A DNA stretch of 64,000 nt from Antrihabitans stalactiti. Its GTDB lineage: Bacteria; Actinomycetota; Actinomycetes; Mycobacteriales; Mycobacteriaceae. The translations under genes were made by a program, and so were the position numbers. Below are positions 1 through 7,984 of the stretch, piece after piece. Positions within the stretch are counted from its first letter, which is position 1; the number at the start of each line of letters is the position of its first letter. The notes beneath the pieces are model-generated. The model was not told the DNA's origin and did no database searches. It saw only the letters and a program-made list of their open reading frames with translations. Location of the stretch: positions 558,001-622,000 of the forward strand of contig NZ_VCQU01000001.1 in assembly GCF_012932915.1 (NCBI RefSeq), read 5' to 3'.

Positions 1-19
1 ATTCGGGTTGGTGCGTCAT
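1..19 (-). CDS. possible 5' end of a gene leaving the window
   Basis: An ATG at 19 on the minus strand is preceded by a GAGGTG ribosome-binding-like sequence and reads MTHQPE before the window ends. Six codons cannot identify a product. From here to 220 no convincing gene or strong regulatory motif is visible. Confidence 0.2.
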
Positions 20-219
20 CACCTCGATGGCGGAGCCGGAATGTGAAATCCGGAGTATCCACTCCAGGAGTAACGAGAGCAGAAAGTTGCCCAACCGGCT
101 TCGAATGAGGCCCACCGCATACGAAGGCTCTTTCTTTATTTCACTCCGAGTGCAGTCCGGCGAGCAGAGTCCGAAGCCGCCGCATTCGACACCGTTCATC
201 GCGCCTCGAGGGCCGAAAG

Positions 220-651
220 TCACTTTGACGGGGTAGCGCCTGCTCGAGCAATTGCATGAACGACATCGGTCGTCGTGAGAATCCCTGCGATTCGGTCACC
301 CTGGCCGACAATCAGCGCATCTGCGCCCGCGAGTTCGAGCACCTGGGCTGCTGCGTCCAGCGAGGCATCGGGGGCGATGAACGGAGCTGGACTGCGCGCG
401 CACACACCGGCACGACCTGCCGACTCTGCGCGCAGATAGAGCTCCCAGAGCGCGTCGCATTCGTAGAGGAGGCCGACACATCTGCCGTCGTGGACTACCG
501 GCAGGTGTCGGACCCCAGCGCCCAACATGGCAGCCAGTGCCTCATGCAGGGTGGCCAACGGTCCGACAGCAACCACGCGCGACGTCATGACCTCGGCTAC
601 GGTCGGAACTGTTGGCACAGAACGAATTTCGTCGTCTCGATTGTCCGTCAC
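220..651 (-). CDS. CBS-domain pair protein (Hrp1-like)
   Basis: A 143-residue protein made almost only of two CBS motifs, roughly residues 18-70 and 85-138. This is the layout of stand-alone CBS proteins such as hypoxic response protein 1 (Rv2626c) of the mycobacterial DosR regulon. CBS pairs usually bind adenosyl ligands and regulate a partner; no catalytic domain is attached. The start is GTG with GAGGGG five bases upstream. It lies 27 bp after the universal stress gene at 679-1557 on the same strand, so the two are probably one transcript. The family call is firm; equivalence to Hrp1 is inferred from context. Confidence 0.85.
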   Translation of the reverse strand: MTDNRDDEIRSVPTVPTVAEVMTSRVVAVGPLATLHEALAAMLGAGVRHLPVVHDGRCVGLLYECDALWELYLRAESAGRAGVCARSPAPFIAPDASLDAAAQVLELAGADALIVGQGDRIAGILTTTDVVHAIARAGATPSK

Positions 652-678
652 GAGCGCCCCTCACATCTGGCGGTATGG

Positions 679-1557
679 TCAGGCAGTTCCACGCGTGATG
701 ATCAATGGGCAGGTCACGCTGTGCAGCAATGCCTGACTTGTCGATCCGAGCAACAGACCAGCGAAACCACCGCGACCATGACTTCCGACGACCACAAGGC
801 TTGCGCCGGAAGCCTGTTCCGCCAGATTCCGGGCAGGTCGGTCTTTCACCACGATCCGGTGGACCGCTACGTCGGGAAACTTCTCCGACCAGCCGGCGAG
901 ACTCTCCGCGAGCGAGACCTCTTCGGTCATCGCAGTCGCGGGCCAGTTGATCGACGGATACTCGAAATCACTGGTGTCGGCCCAGGCGTGCACCGCGACG
1001 AGGTCGCAGCCGCGATGGGAGGCTTCGTCGAACGCAATCTCTATCGCCGGCTCACTGTTCCGCGTGCCGTCCACCCCCACAACGACCGGCTTCTTCGACG
1101 CCACGAATTCGTCGTCGTCTTGTTCGTGGATGATGGCGACCGGGCAATGTGCGTGCCGTGCGACGGCGGTACTGACCGACCCCATCAGCCCTCGTTTGAA
1201 AGCCCCTAGTCCCCCACTGCCGACGACGAGCATACGTGCACTCCGCGACAAATCGATGAGCGTCGGCTCGGCAGGATCATCACTGAGAATCGTCTTTACC
1301 TCGGGAATGTGTCGGCCTGCGAAGTGTGCGTCGACGTCGGTCTTCGCACGGGAGAGCACCTTTCGCGCAGCTTCCTGGAGTGGTGCACGGTCGAACGCAG
1401 CTTCCGCGACGGCAGCGGCGTAGCCACGAGCGTCACCGCAGGAATTCACAATGTGCAGCGGCACGTGATGTTGTGCCGCCTCGTTTGCAGCCCAGCGCAA
1501 TGCACTTCCCGACGACGGCGAACCGTCGACGCCGACAATGATCGGCTGACCGGCCAT
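679..1557 (-). CDS. universal stress protein, tandem USP domains
   Basis: 292 residues with two USP domains, about 1-145 and 155-290. Both begin with a VVGVDG-type strand and both keep the nucleotide-binding pattern G-x2-G-x9-G-S/T (GSGGLGAFKRGLMGS and GSHGRGGFAGLLLGS), so both halves should bind ATP, as in Rv2623. The ATG at 1557 follows a good AAGGAG site. It is first in a probable operon with the CBS gene downstream and is divergent from the WS/DGAT gene at 1755. Tandem USPs of this kind are typical members of hypoxia and dormancy regulons in mycobacteria and rhodococci. Confidence 0.93.
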   Translation of the reverse strand: MAGQPIIVGVDGSPSSGSALRWAANEAAQHHVPLHIVNSCGDARGYAAAVAEAAFDRAPLQEAARKVLSRAKTDVDAHFAGRHIPEVKTILSDDPAEPTLIDLSRSARMLVVGSGGLGAFKRGLMGSVSTAVARHAHCPVAIIHEQDDDEFVASKKPVVVGVDGTRNSEPAIEIAFDEASHRGCDLVAVHAWADTSDFEYPSINWPATAMTEEVSLAESLAGWSEKFPDVAVHRIVVKDRPARNLAEQASGASLVVVGSHGRGGFAGLLLGSTSQALLHSVTCPLIITRGTA

Positions 1558-1648
1558 GACGATCTCCTTGTTCCACAGTATCGAGTTCCTCCGAAACGCT
1601 AAGCCCGCACGCCCACGTGATACCGCTGTCTTTTGTCACATGAGGTGC

Positions 1649-1696
1649 GGACCCTTCGTCCCCCTTTTGTCTTTCGAACGCGGGGCCTTCGGCACT
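1649..1696. promoter_or_regulatory. weak DosR-box-like repeats between divergent genes
   Basis: The 197-bp gap between the divergent USP (1557) and WS/DGAT (1755) genes contains GGAC-CCTTC-GTCC (1649-1661), which has the arms of a DosR box but a spacer one base too long. It also holds GGGGCCTTCGGCACT (1682-1696), which resembles relaxed mycobacterial boxes. Neither matches closely, so these are only candidates. Confidence 0.2.
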
Positions 1697-1754
1697 GTGG
1701 CGACCGGTCGGTGAGGTGTTCGATTGGTAACAAACCAACTGCAGGAGACGGGAA

Positions 1755-3212
1755 ATGCACGCTAACGACGGCGAATTCATGCGGGCCAGTGATGCGTTCT
1801 CCTGGTACCAGGAAAACGATCCAGCATTGCGCGCGACGATCGTCTCCATCATTTGGCTCGACAGCTCCCCGGATTGGGACGAGCTCCGCGCCCGCCTGGA
1901 CAATGCGAGCAGGCAGATCGTCCGGTTTCGGGAGCGAGTCGAGGAACCGCCTGCGAGGCTCTCGACGCCCCGGTTCATCATCGATGAACATTTCGACATC
2001 ACCTGGCACGTCCGGCGGGTGCAGGCACCATCGCCCGCGAATGCCTCGGCGGTGCTCGAGATCGCTAGAACCGATGCCATGACGTCGTTCGACCGGGTGC
2101 GTCCACTCTGGAAAGCGACGCTCGTCGAGGGTGTCGATGGCGACCGCGCCGCCCTGGTGATGAAGGTTCACCACTCCCTCACCGATGGCATGGGCGCAAT
2201 GAAGCTCGCACCCTTGCTGTTCGACCTTTCGCGGACCACTACCCATCGAGACGAAGCGAGCGCGCCGAAAAGCGATCGGCACGGCCTGCTGCCTGCCAGC
2301 ATCGCGAACGACGTGGTGCAGACGGCCCGACTGGTGGCCTCGACAGCGAAGTCCGCGGTCGGCGCTGGACCTCGATTCGTGCGAAATCCGGTCACTTCGG
2401 TGCGCAATGCAGTCGGTACGGTGACCTCGATCGCCGAGACCGTCGCACCCGTTTCCAACGCGCTGTCCCCGATCATGCAGGAGCGCGGCCTCAGCCGCAG
2501 CCTCGACCTCGTCACAGTCGACTTGGCCGACCTCAAGCGTGCGGCCAAGGCCGCAGACGCGACGTTGAACGATGCCTTTCTCGCCGCTGTCACCGGCGGT
2601 CTGCGGCGCTATCACGAGCAGCACGGCACCACCGTCGACGAATTACGCGTGACCATGCCGGTCAGCATTCGCAAGGAGGACGACCCGGCAGCCAGCAATC
2701 GAATCACGTTGATGCGCTTCCGATTGCCGGTCGCCGATGTCAATCCAGCTTCCCGGATGCACAAGATCGACAAGCAGGCCCGCCGGGCGCGAAACGCACG
2801 CTCGCTGCCCTTCACCAACGCCATCGCCTTCGGCCTGGATCTGCTCCCGACCGCAGTGGCCGGAAGCATGCTGAAGCGCGTCGACTTCCTGGCCAGCGAC
2901 GTCTACGGACCACAGTTCCCGCTGTATCTCGCCGGCGCGAAAGTCACCGCCTACACTGCCTTCGGTCCGACGATGGGCTGCGCTGCCAACCTGACGCTGC
3001 TGTCGTACGACGGTGCCTGCCACGTCGGTCTCACCATCGACGAGGCGGCGGTCACCGACCCGAACATGTATGTCGAGTGCCTACGGGCCGGCTTCGCTGA
3101 AGTGCTCGCGCTCGGCAAGCCGGAAAAGCCGATTCGCAGGCCGATCGCCGACGGTGAATACCCGAGCTCGTACCGTTCGCCGAACGATCTTCCCGCCGAC
3201 GCGGAGAAGTAG
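1755..3212 (+). CDS. WS/DGAT O-acyltransferase (wax ester/triacylglycerol synthase)
   Basis: 485 residues, the usual WS/DGAT size. The catalytic HHxxxDG motif is HHSLTDG at residues 139-145, and the N-terminus has the expected SDAFSWYQEND start. These enzymes join fatty acyl-CoA to diacylglycerol or a long-chain alcohol at the membrane or lipid-droplet surface, making storage lipid. The ATG follows GGAGACGGG. The gene is divergent from a USP gene, and its stop overlaps the GTG of a broken GGDEF gene by one base. Tgs1 (Rv3130c) of M. tuberculosis is the DosR-controlled counterpart. Whether this enzyme prefers alcohols or diacylglycerol cannot be read from sequence. Confidence 0.93.
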   Translation: MHANDGEFMRASDAFSWYQENDPALRATIVSIIWLDSSPDWDELRARLDNASRQIVRFRERVEEPPARLSTPRFIIDEHFDITWHVRRVQAPSPANASAVLEIARTDAMTSFDRVRPLWKATLVEGVDGDRAALVMKVHHSLTDGMGAMKLAPLLFDLSRTTTHRDEASAPKSDRHGLLPASIANDVVQTARLVASTAKSAVGAGPRFVRNPVTSVRNAVGTVTSIAETVAPVSNALSPIMQERGLSRSLDLVTVDLADLKRAAKAADATLNDAFLAAVTGGLRRYHEQHGTTVDELRVTMPVSIRKEDDPAASNRITLMRFRLPVADVNPASRMHKIDKQARRARNARSLPFTNAIAFGLDLLPTAVAGSMLKRVDFLASDVYGPQFPLYLAGAKVTAYTAFGPTMGCAANLTLLSYDGACHVGLTIDEAAVTDPNMYVECLRAGFAEVLALGKPEKPIRRPIADGEYPSSYRSPNDLPADAEK

Positions 3213-3735
3213 TGAACAAGCCGCGAAAACTGCCGATCGCCGTACACCCGGCCGGGAATACGTTGTCCGATGACTCGTTCGATCTCGGCGACCGGCGTCG
3301 ACCGCGACGTCGCCCCGTGCTCGAATCCGATGCCCCTACCGAGCCGAGCAGGCACAGATCTGTCGGATCGCGCGTGGCCGCCTGGTGGAACGCCGATTTC
3401 GACTACGAGTGGATGTCAACGTTTCTCGCGCAGCGTCGACTGACGAAGCTCCTACAGTGGTCCGTCGCCGCGTGGTGCGCAGCATTTGGGATTTACGTTG
3501 CGCTGCTGCAGTTCATCGTGGGCGAAGTAGTCGACGGGTGGGCTCAGGTCTGCTGGTCGTCATGGCGGCTAGTTCGTTGTATGCCGCGGTTCGGTGGACG
3601 GCGAGATCTTGCACGTCACCGCCAGTCGAGCCGAGACCTTTCGTGCGCCTTTGCGTACTTCTGGGACGATCGGCGCCGCAGTGAGGACCAAAGCCTCCTC
3701 TGCACCGAGATCGCCATTCGTACTGTGTGGAAAGG
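3212..3735 (+). pseudogene. degenerate N-terminal fragment of a membrane diguanylate cyclase
   Basis: Starting at a GTG that overlaps the WS/DGAT stop (TAGTG), the frame encodes a region around residues 53-110 closely related to the N-terminus of the intact GGDEF protein at 58778-59998. Shared landmarks are ADFDYEWM, TFL, the R-x-LT segment, WSV-x-AWC and YVALL. Near 3540 the similarity moves to another frame (GSGLLVVMAASSLYAAVRW against SGLMFVLAASAFYTAIRW), which implies a lost base. Similarity fades after about 3620. No GGDEF domain follows; the next gene starts at 3771. This is best read as the remnant of a duplicated cyclase. Confidence 0.75.
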
Positions 3736-3770
3736 CGAATCGACCGCAACTTACCTACTTGGAGAACGTC

Positions 3771-4643
3771 ATGAACGATCCCGAACACGAACGGTCAATC
3801 TGCGTCGGGATCGACGGTTCCAATGCCGCGATTCACGCTGCGCAATGGGCAGCGACCGAAGCAACCGCACGAAATGTGCCGCTAGAACTCGTGCACGTCA
3901 TTGCCACCGACAACGACTACGGGCCCTTGCCTATCGATATCGAACTCGAACGACCATATGCGCGCGAGATTCTCGACGCGGCGAAGTCGGCGGTCACGGC
4001 TGGCAACGAATCGGTCAAGGTCGAAACAGAAATCATCACGGGCCGACTACACCCCACCTTGCGCTACCTCTCCGAGTCGGCGGAACTGCTGGTGGTCGGG
4101 TCTGTCGGGGTCAGCCATATCCGCCAGTTGCTGATTGGTTCGACAGCGGTCGACCTCGCACACAACGCCCTATGTCCGCTCGTCATCGTCCGCGCCCACC
4201 GTGAAGGCTCGATTCCGACGACGGGGCCAGTCGTTGTTGCCGTGGACTATTCAGCTGCCAACGATGCGGTTTTCGGCTTCGCGGCGAAGGAAGCAGCCAT
4301 CCGCAAGTCGGAACTTCTCGCAGTGCACGCCTGGCGACTACACCTGGGCATCAAGTCCGACGAATACCACCTGTCGGCCCGCGCGCAAGAGGCGCAAGAG
4401 TTGCTCGACAACCGAATCAGCAAGTGGCAAAGAATATTTCCCGATGTTCGGATGGATTCACTTGCCGTACAGGCAAATCCTGCGCACTACTTCGAAGACC
4501 TGTCCAACACCGCCCAAATCGTTGTTGTCGGTGGGCGGACCGATTCGTCGATGCACCGACGCGCACTTGGATCGGTCGCCAATACCCTTGTTCACCATTC
4601 GAAATGCCCGGTATTCGTCGTACCTGGCAAGGACAACGGCTGA
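3771..4643 (+). CDS. universal stress protein, tandem USP domains
   Basis: 290 residues from the ATG at 3771, chosen because TTGGAGAAC lies just upstream and the protein then starts like its paralogues (ERSICVGIDGS). An open frame continues upstream but belongs to the GGDEF remnant. The first USP domain keeps G-x2-G-x9-G-S (GSVGVSHIRQLLIGS). In the second the middle glycine is replaced (GGRTDSSMHRRALGS), so only the first may bind ATP well. It heads a same-strand series with the nitroreductase 3 bp downstream. Confidence 0.92.
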   Translation: MNDPEHERSICVGIDGSNAAIHAAQWAATEATARNVPLELVHVIATDNDYGPLPIDIELERPYAREILDAAKSAVTAGNESVKVETEIITGRLHPTLRYLSESAELLVVGSVGVSHIRQLLIGSTAVDLAHNALCPLVIVRAHREGSIPTTGPVVVAVDYSAANDAVFGFAAKEAAIRKSELLAVHAWRLHLGIKSDEYHLSARAQEAQELLDNRISKWQRIFPDVRMDSLAVQANPAHYFEDLSNTAQIVVVGGRTDSSMHRRALGSVANTLVHHSKCPVFVVPGKDNG

Positions 4644-4646
4644 TCG

Positions 4647-5648
4647 ATGGCGTCGGCGATGACTACAGTTCCCAAACTCGACAAAAGAACCATCGAAGCG
4701 GCTGTGGCACTGGCGTGCCGAGCCCCGTCGCTGCACAACAGCCAGCCTTGGCGCTGGGTTGTCGACGGGAATACGTTGCAGCTCTTCGCCGATAGCGATC
4801 GGCTACTTCCGTCGACGGACGCATTCGGTCGCCAGATGGTGATCAGTTGTGGTGCGGTATTGCACCACCTCTCGATCGCCTTCGCCGCGGCGGGTTGGAC
4901 AACGACGATCGCCCGCATACCCGACGCTTCGAATCCGGGACACCTCGCGACGGTGCTCGTCGAGCCCGACCATGCTATATCGGACGACGACGTCAAGTCC
5001 GCTACAGCGATCACTCGCCGCAGCAGTGACCGGCTCCCCCTGCTCGCCCCGCCAGACCCGGACGTGCTGGCGACGTCGCTCGCCGCTCTGTTGGCCCATA
5101 CGGGTACGCAGATCGAACTGATCGATCGGGGTCAACGCTCCGAACTGATCCATGCGTCTGCGCTCGCGGCCAGCCTGCGCGGGCACGATTCGATGTACCA
5201 GGAGGAATTGGATTGGTGGGCAGGCGAATCGACGCTCCCTGAGGGAGTCCCCACCGACTCGTTGGTGTCGGCGGACGAACAGGAACGCGTCGCGTTGGGG
5301 CGGAAGTTTCCGCCGGGTCGCCCGAACTCGAGACGGGTCGACCTTGCCGATGACCGCGCTGCGATCTTCGTCTTGTCGACTCCCGCCGACGCACGCCTCG
5401 ATTGGCTCCGGTGTGGTGAGGCACTGTCGGCAGTGCTGCTCGAATGCACAATTCGCGGACTGGCCACCTGCGCGCTCACGCATCTCACCGAGCTTCCCCG
5501 AAGTCGCGAAATGATCGGCAAAGTCGCGCGAAACACCGGCGCCCCGCAGGTCGTGATCCGAGTGGGTGTCGCACCGGAACCAGGAGCGGAACGGCTGACG
5601 CCACGACGCCCCCTTTCCGAAGTTCTGTTCACGAAAAGGAATATCTGA
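4647..5648 (+). CDS. Acg-type nitroreductase-family protein
   Basis: 333 residues. The N-terminal APSLHNSQPWRW motif is characteristic of the Acg/Rv2032 group, an unusual duplicated nitroreductase family that binds FMN and is proposed to sequester it. In M. tuberculosis acg is DosR-controlled and adjoins a USP gene, as here. It starts 3 bp after the USP stop. A second ATG four codons later is an alternative start. Its TGA overlaps the ATG of the following SDR (TGATG), indicating translational coupling. The frame is intact. Real enzymatic activity is uncertain even for characterised members. Confidence 0.88.
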   Translation: MASAMTTVPKLDKRTIEAAVALACRAPSLHNSQPWRWVVDGNTLQLFADSDRLLPSTDAFGRQMVISCGAVLHHLSIAFAAAGWTTTIARIPDASNPGHLATVLVEPDHAISDDDVKSATAITRRSSDRLPLLAPPDPDVLATSLAALLAHTGTQIELIDRGQRSELIHASALAASLRGHDSMYQEELDWWAGESTLPEGVPTDSLVSADEQERVALGRKFPPGRPNSRRVDLADDRAAIFVLSTPADARLDWLRCGEALSAVLLECTIRGLATCALTHLTELPRSREMIGKVARNTGAPQVVIRVGVAPEPGAERLTPRRPLSEVLFTKRNI

Positions 5649-6396
5649 TGCATGCACTGCACGAGAAGAGCGCTGTCGTCACAGGTGGCGCACGCGGAAT
5701 CGGAGCCGCGGTTGCCCGCGCACTCGTCGATGCCGGTATCGCGGTCTTGATCGGCGACATCCTCGACGAAGAAGGCAAGCAGCTCGCCGAAGAGCTCGGC
5801 GACCTCGCGGCCTACCGCCATCTCGACGTGACCGACGAAAAAGATTGGCGCGCAGCACTCAACGAGGCCGAAGAAACGCTCGGACCGCTCGGCGTACTGA
5901 TCAACAACGCGGGGGTCATCGAATTCGGCGGCGTCGCCGATGGCTGGCCGGCGTCGTTCCGGCACATCATGGACGTCAACGTGTATGGCCCGTGGTTGGC
6001 ATGCACTTCGCAGCGCCTTTGCTACGGAACAACGGCGGCGGCGTGATCGTGAACGTCTCGTGCACCGCAGGCCTGACCGGCTACCCCGGACTCGCGGCGT
6101 ATGTGTCGAGCAAGTGGGGTCTTCGTGGGCTCACGAAGGCCGCTGCGCTCGATCTGGCCGCGGACAACATCCGTGTGTGCTCGGTCCATCCCGGCCCGGT
6201 CCGGACCCACATGACGGACGGGTTGGACGAAGCCATTGTGGCGGGTCAGCCGATCGGACGATTCGGCGAACCGGACGAAGTTGCGGCGATGATCCGATTC
6301 ATCGTCGTCGAAGCAACCTTCTCGACGGGCTCGGAATTCACCCTCGACGGAGGCGCTACCACAGGGATCGGCTCGGCAGCGCCGGTGACGAAATGA
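5648..6396 (+). pseudogene. short-chain dehydrogenase/reductase split by a frameshift
   Basis: The ATG at 5648 opens a classical SDR: the TGGARGIG cofactor motif near residue 15, then NNAG, and NVYGPWL. At about 5999 the frame breaks. The same protein continues in another frame with MHFAAPLLRNNGGG, the catalytic Y-x3-K (AAYVSSKW), HPGP and the C-terminal TLDGG, ending at 6396. One missing G (TTGGC where TTGGGC would give W-L-G-M-H-F) explains it. As read, translation stops at 6046 without the catalytic Tyr-Lys. It is either a genuine inactivation or a one-base sequence error. Two other genes in the next kilobase are also broken. Confidence 0.85.
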
Positions 6397-6974
6397 ACGA
6401 GTCGCTGGGCCCGCAATCGCATCGCGAACGGGTAGAGCGATTGTGGCGTCGTTCGCCGTGGAACCGGAACCCGCTCATGCGGAACGGCGACCGAATCTCT
6501 TCTACGATGCAGCTATTGGGTACCGCAACGATGATCGCGGCGGTCCCGGTGTGCGCGGCGCTCGGAACGAGCAAGTTACACCTCTGCCGCCGATGCCATC
6601 CACGCCGAGCGAGAGGCGAATCACACTGTCAGCGCATCGATTGTGGACGTTGAGACAGACCACCGAGCCGACATCACGTGGCAGACGAACGACGTCTCCC
6701 GCGTGTCGACCAAATTGTCGCCCCGTCAGCACGAAAAGGTGATGTCGTCACCATCTGGGTCGATGGCGCAGGCGAGCGGGTAGACCCGCCACGCTCCCCG
6801 TCGAGTGCCGCTGCGATTGGCATCATGACCGCTATCGCCAGCTACGGACTGCTCGGGCTCGCGGTCGTGGTCGGCCTGCGGCTGACGAGCCTCTGCGTAC
6901 TCCTGCGGCACGGGCGAAGCTGGAGCCGCGAATGGGCGGAACTCGACTCGGCACACGTGAAGCGACGCGACTGA
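6393..6974 (+). pseudogene. Rv1733c-like two-helix membrane protein with two compensating frameshifts
   Basis: The ATG overlaps the SDR stop (ATGA). The reading begins with RNPLMRNGDR and a first membrane helix, as in Rv1733c of M. tuberculosis. After ALGT (about 6570) it moves by one base into a frame reading SYTSAADAIHAEREANHTV, then returns near 6700 to the original frame with KGDVVTIWVDGAGERVDPP, a second helix and a basic tail. Rv1733c has the same order: RNPLVRG, helix, HVYAHQAQ, IWVDSAGQLVDEP, helix. As written the first frame stops at 6653. The indels cancel, so either two sequence errors or two mutations are needed. DosR-regulated relatives suggest a hypoxia role; function is unknown. 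Confidence 0.75.
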
Positions 6975-6986
6975 TCGATTCGGTGT

Positions 6987-7244
6987 CTAGTGCGCCAGAA
7001 TCGACTCTTGATTGCGGACCGCCCGCGCTGCGCGGGCTGCACATCGTGCCGCGAATTCTTGCTTGCCGACCACGTGCGCGTCGGGCCCAGGAAAGATCAA
7101 AGCTTCACGACCAGTGGCGCTCCACCGCACGAGAAACGGCGGTTCGCCCGTTGGCGAGCGCACCTCTTCGATCAGCCCTTCTCGCGCGACGCGACCGAGA
7201 TTGCCCGTCTCGATGACGAGCTAATCACCTGTGCTGGCCTTCAT
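6987..7244 (-). pseudogene. DUF1918 protein (Rv0569-like) with in-frame amber codon
   Basis: An 86-codon frame starts at the ATG at 7244, nine bases after AAGGAG, and reads MKASTGD, then TAG (7223-7221), then LVIETGNLGRV, EEVRSPTGEPPFLVRW and IFPGPDAHVV. This is a full-length DUF1918 protein like DosR-regulated Rv0569. Relatives have Trp after GD (GDWLVI), so a single TGG-to-TAG change explains the stop. No alternative start with a ribosome site follows. It lies 22 bp after the gene at 7267-7824 on the same strand and converges with the Rv1733c-like gene 12 bp away. It is too interrupted to be predicted by ordinary ORF length filters. Confidence 0.8.
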
Positions 7245-7266
7245 TGTTCGACTCCTTCGTCGGGAC

Positions 7267-7824
7267 TCATGCGACCAGCCACCATGCGCGTGGCTCGTGA
7301 TATTCGTTGGCTGGCAACCCTTTTCGATCGCTCAGCCACGCGTCGCGCTCGTGGTCGGGGAGGACGTGAAACTCGACGGATCCGGGTACGCAGACCAACG
7401 CGAGAATCTTCGACAGCGCCTCGGCGTAGGACACAGCGCGCTCCGCACCGTCCCACTCGTAGATCCCGCGGTAGACCTCGTGTTCGTCGTGCGCGAGCCA
7501 CAATTTCGATGCGAAGCCGGGGAACCCCACGAAGAGCGGCGTGTTCAGAATGCTTTCGAGTCGAAAAAGCCAGTGCAACCAACCATGAACCGCACGAAGC
7601 CGGAATTCGACCACCAGCACGGCCGGCACGTCATGCCCGACTGTGTCGACAACAGTCTCTCGATAGATCACAGCGCTGGTGCCGTTCGCAAAGGCCAAGC
7701 GCTCCCCGACGCGCTCCCGCGGCTGGTGAATCCAGCCTGACGCCGCCAACGCGACGAAGCGAACCATCGAGCGCCCCACTGCGCGCCATGCCGAACGGGT
7801 TGAGACAGTGTCGGTTTCGCTCAT
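7267..7824 (-). CDS. conserved hypothetical protein
   Basis: 185 residues from the ATG at 7824; an in-frame ATG six codons upstream (7842) is equally possible and neither has a strong ribosome site. It has no signal peptide or clear membrane helix. It is rich in aromatic and charged residues, with a central FRLRAVHGWLHWLFRLESIL stretch and a later HDEHEVYRGIYEWDG segment, which could suit a small alpha-beta barrel, but I do not recognise the family. It is first in a probable two-gene transcript with the broken DUF1918 gene, and a DosR-like box lies 80 bp upstream. Confidence 0.7.
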   Translation of the reverse strand: MSETDTVSTRSAWRAVGRSMVRFVALAASGWIHQPRERVGERLAFANGTSAVIYRETVVDTVGHDVPAVLVVEFRLRAVHGWLHWLFRLESILNTPLFVGFPGFASKLWLAHDEHEVYRGIYEWDGAERAVSYAEALSKILALVCVPGSVEFHVLPDHERDAWLSDRKGLPANEYHEPRAWWLVA

Positions 7825-7903
7825 GTGCCAATGCTGTCGCATGCGCCCGGCAGTGGGCAGAGTCGTACTGCGCGAATGAATCGGCACTCGTGCCCGAAAT
7901 GGA

Positions 7904-7917
7904 GTGACTTAAGACCC
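7904..7917. promoter_or_regulatory. DosR-box-like palindrome
   Basis: GTGACTTAAGACCC matches the mycobacterial DosR core GGGACTWWAGTCCC at 12 of 14 positions with the correct spacing. It sits almost centrally between divergent genes, 80 bp from the start at 7824 and 68 bp from the start at 7985. The outer flanking bases of the consensus are not conserved. It is the best DosR-like site I found in the window. Confidence 0.5.
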
Positions 7918-7984
7918 TTCGGCGCATCGAGGCACGGCGGGCACTCTCGGTGGGGAAATCTCGAAGCAATATGTAGGAGAACCC

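Noticed and set aside
256-1209. 317-codon plus-strand frame opposite the CBS and USP genes
   Set aside because: It is antisense to two well-supported genes, lacks homology-like patterns and has the skewed composition of a shadow frame.
1599-2624. 341-codon minus-strand frame over the WS/DGAT gene
   Set aside because: The plus strand has HHSLTDG and a ribosome site; the minus frame has neither.
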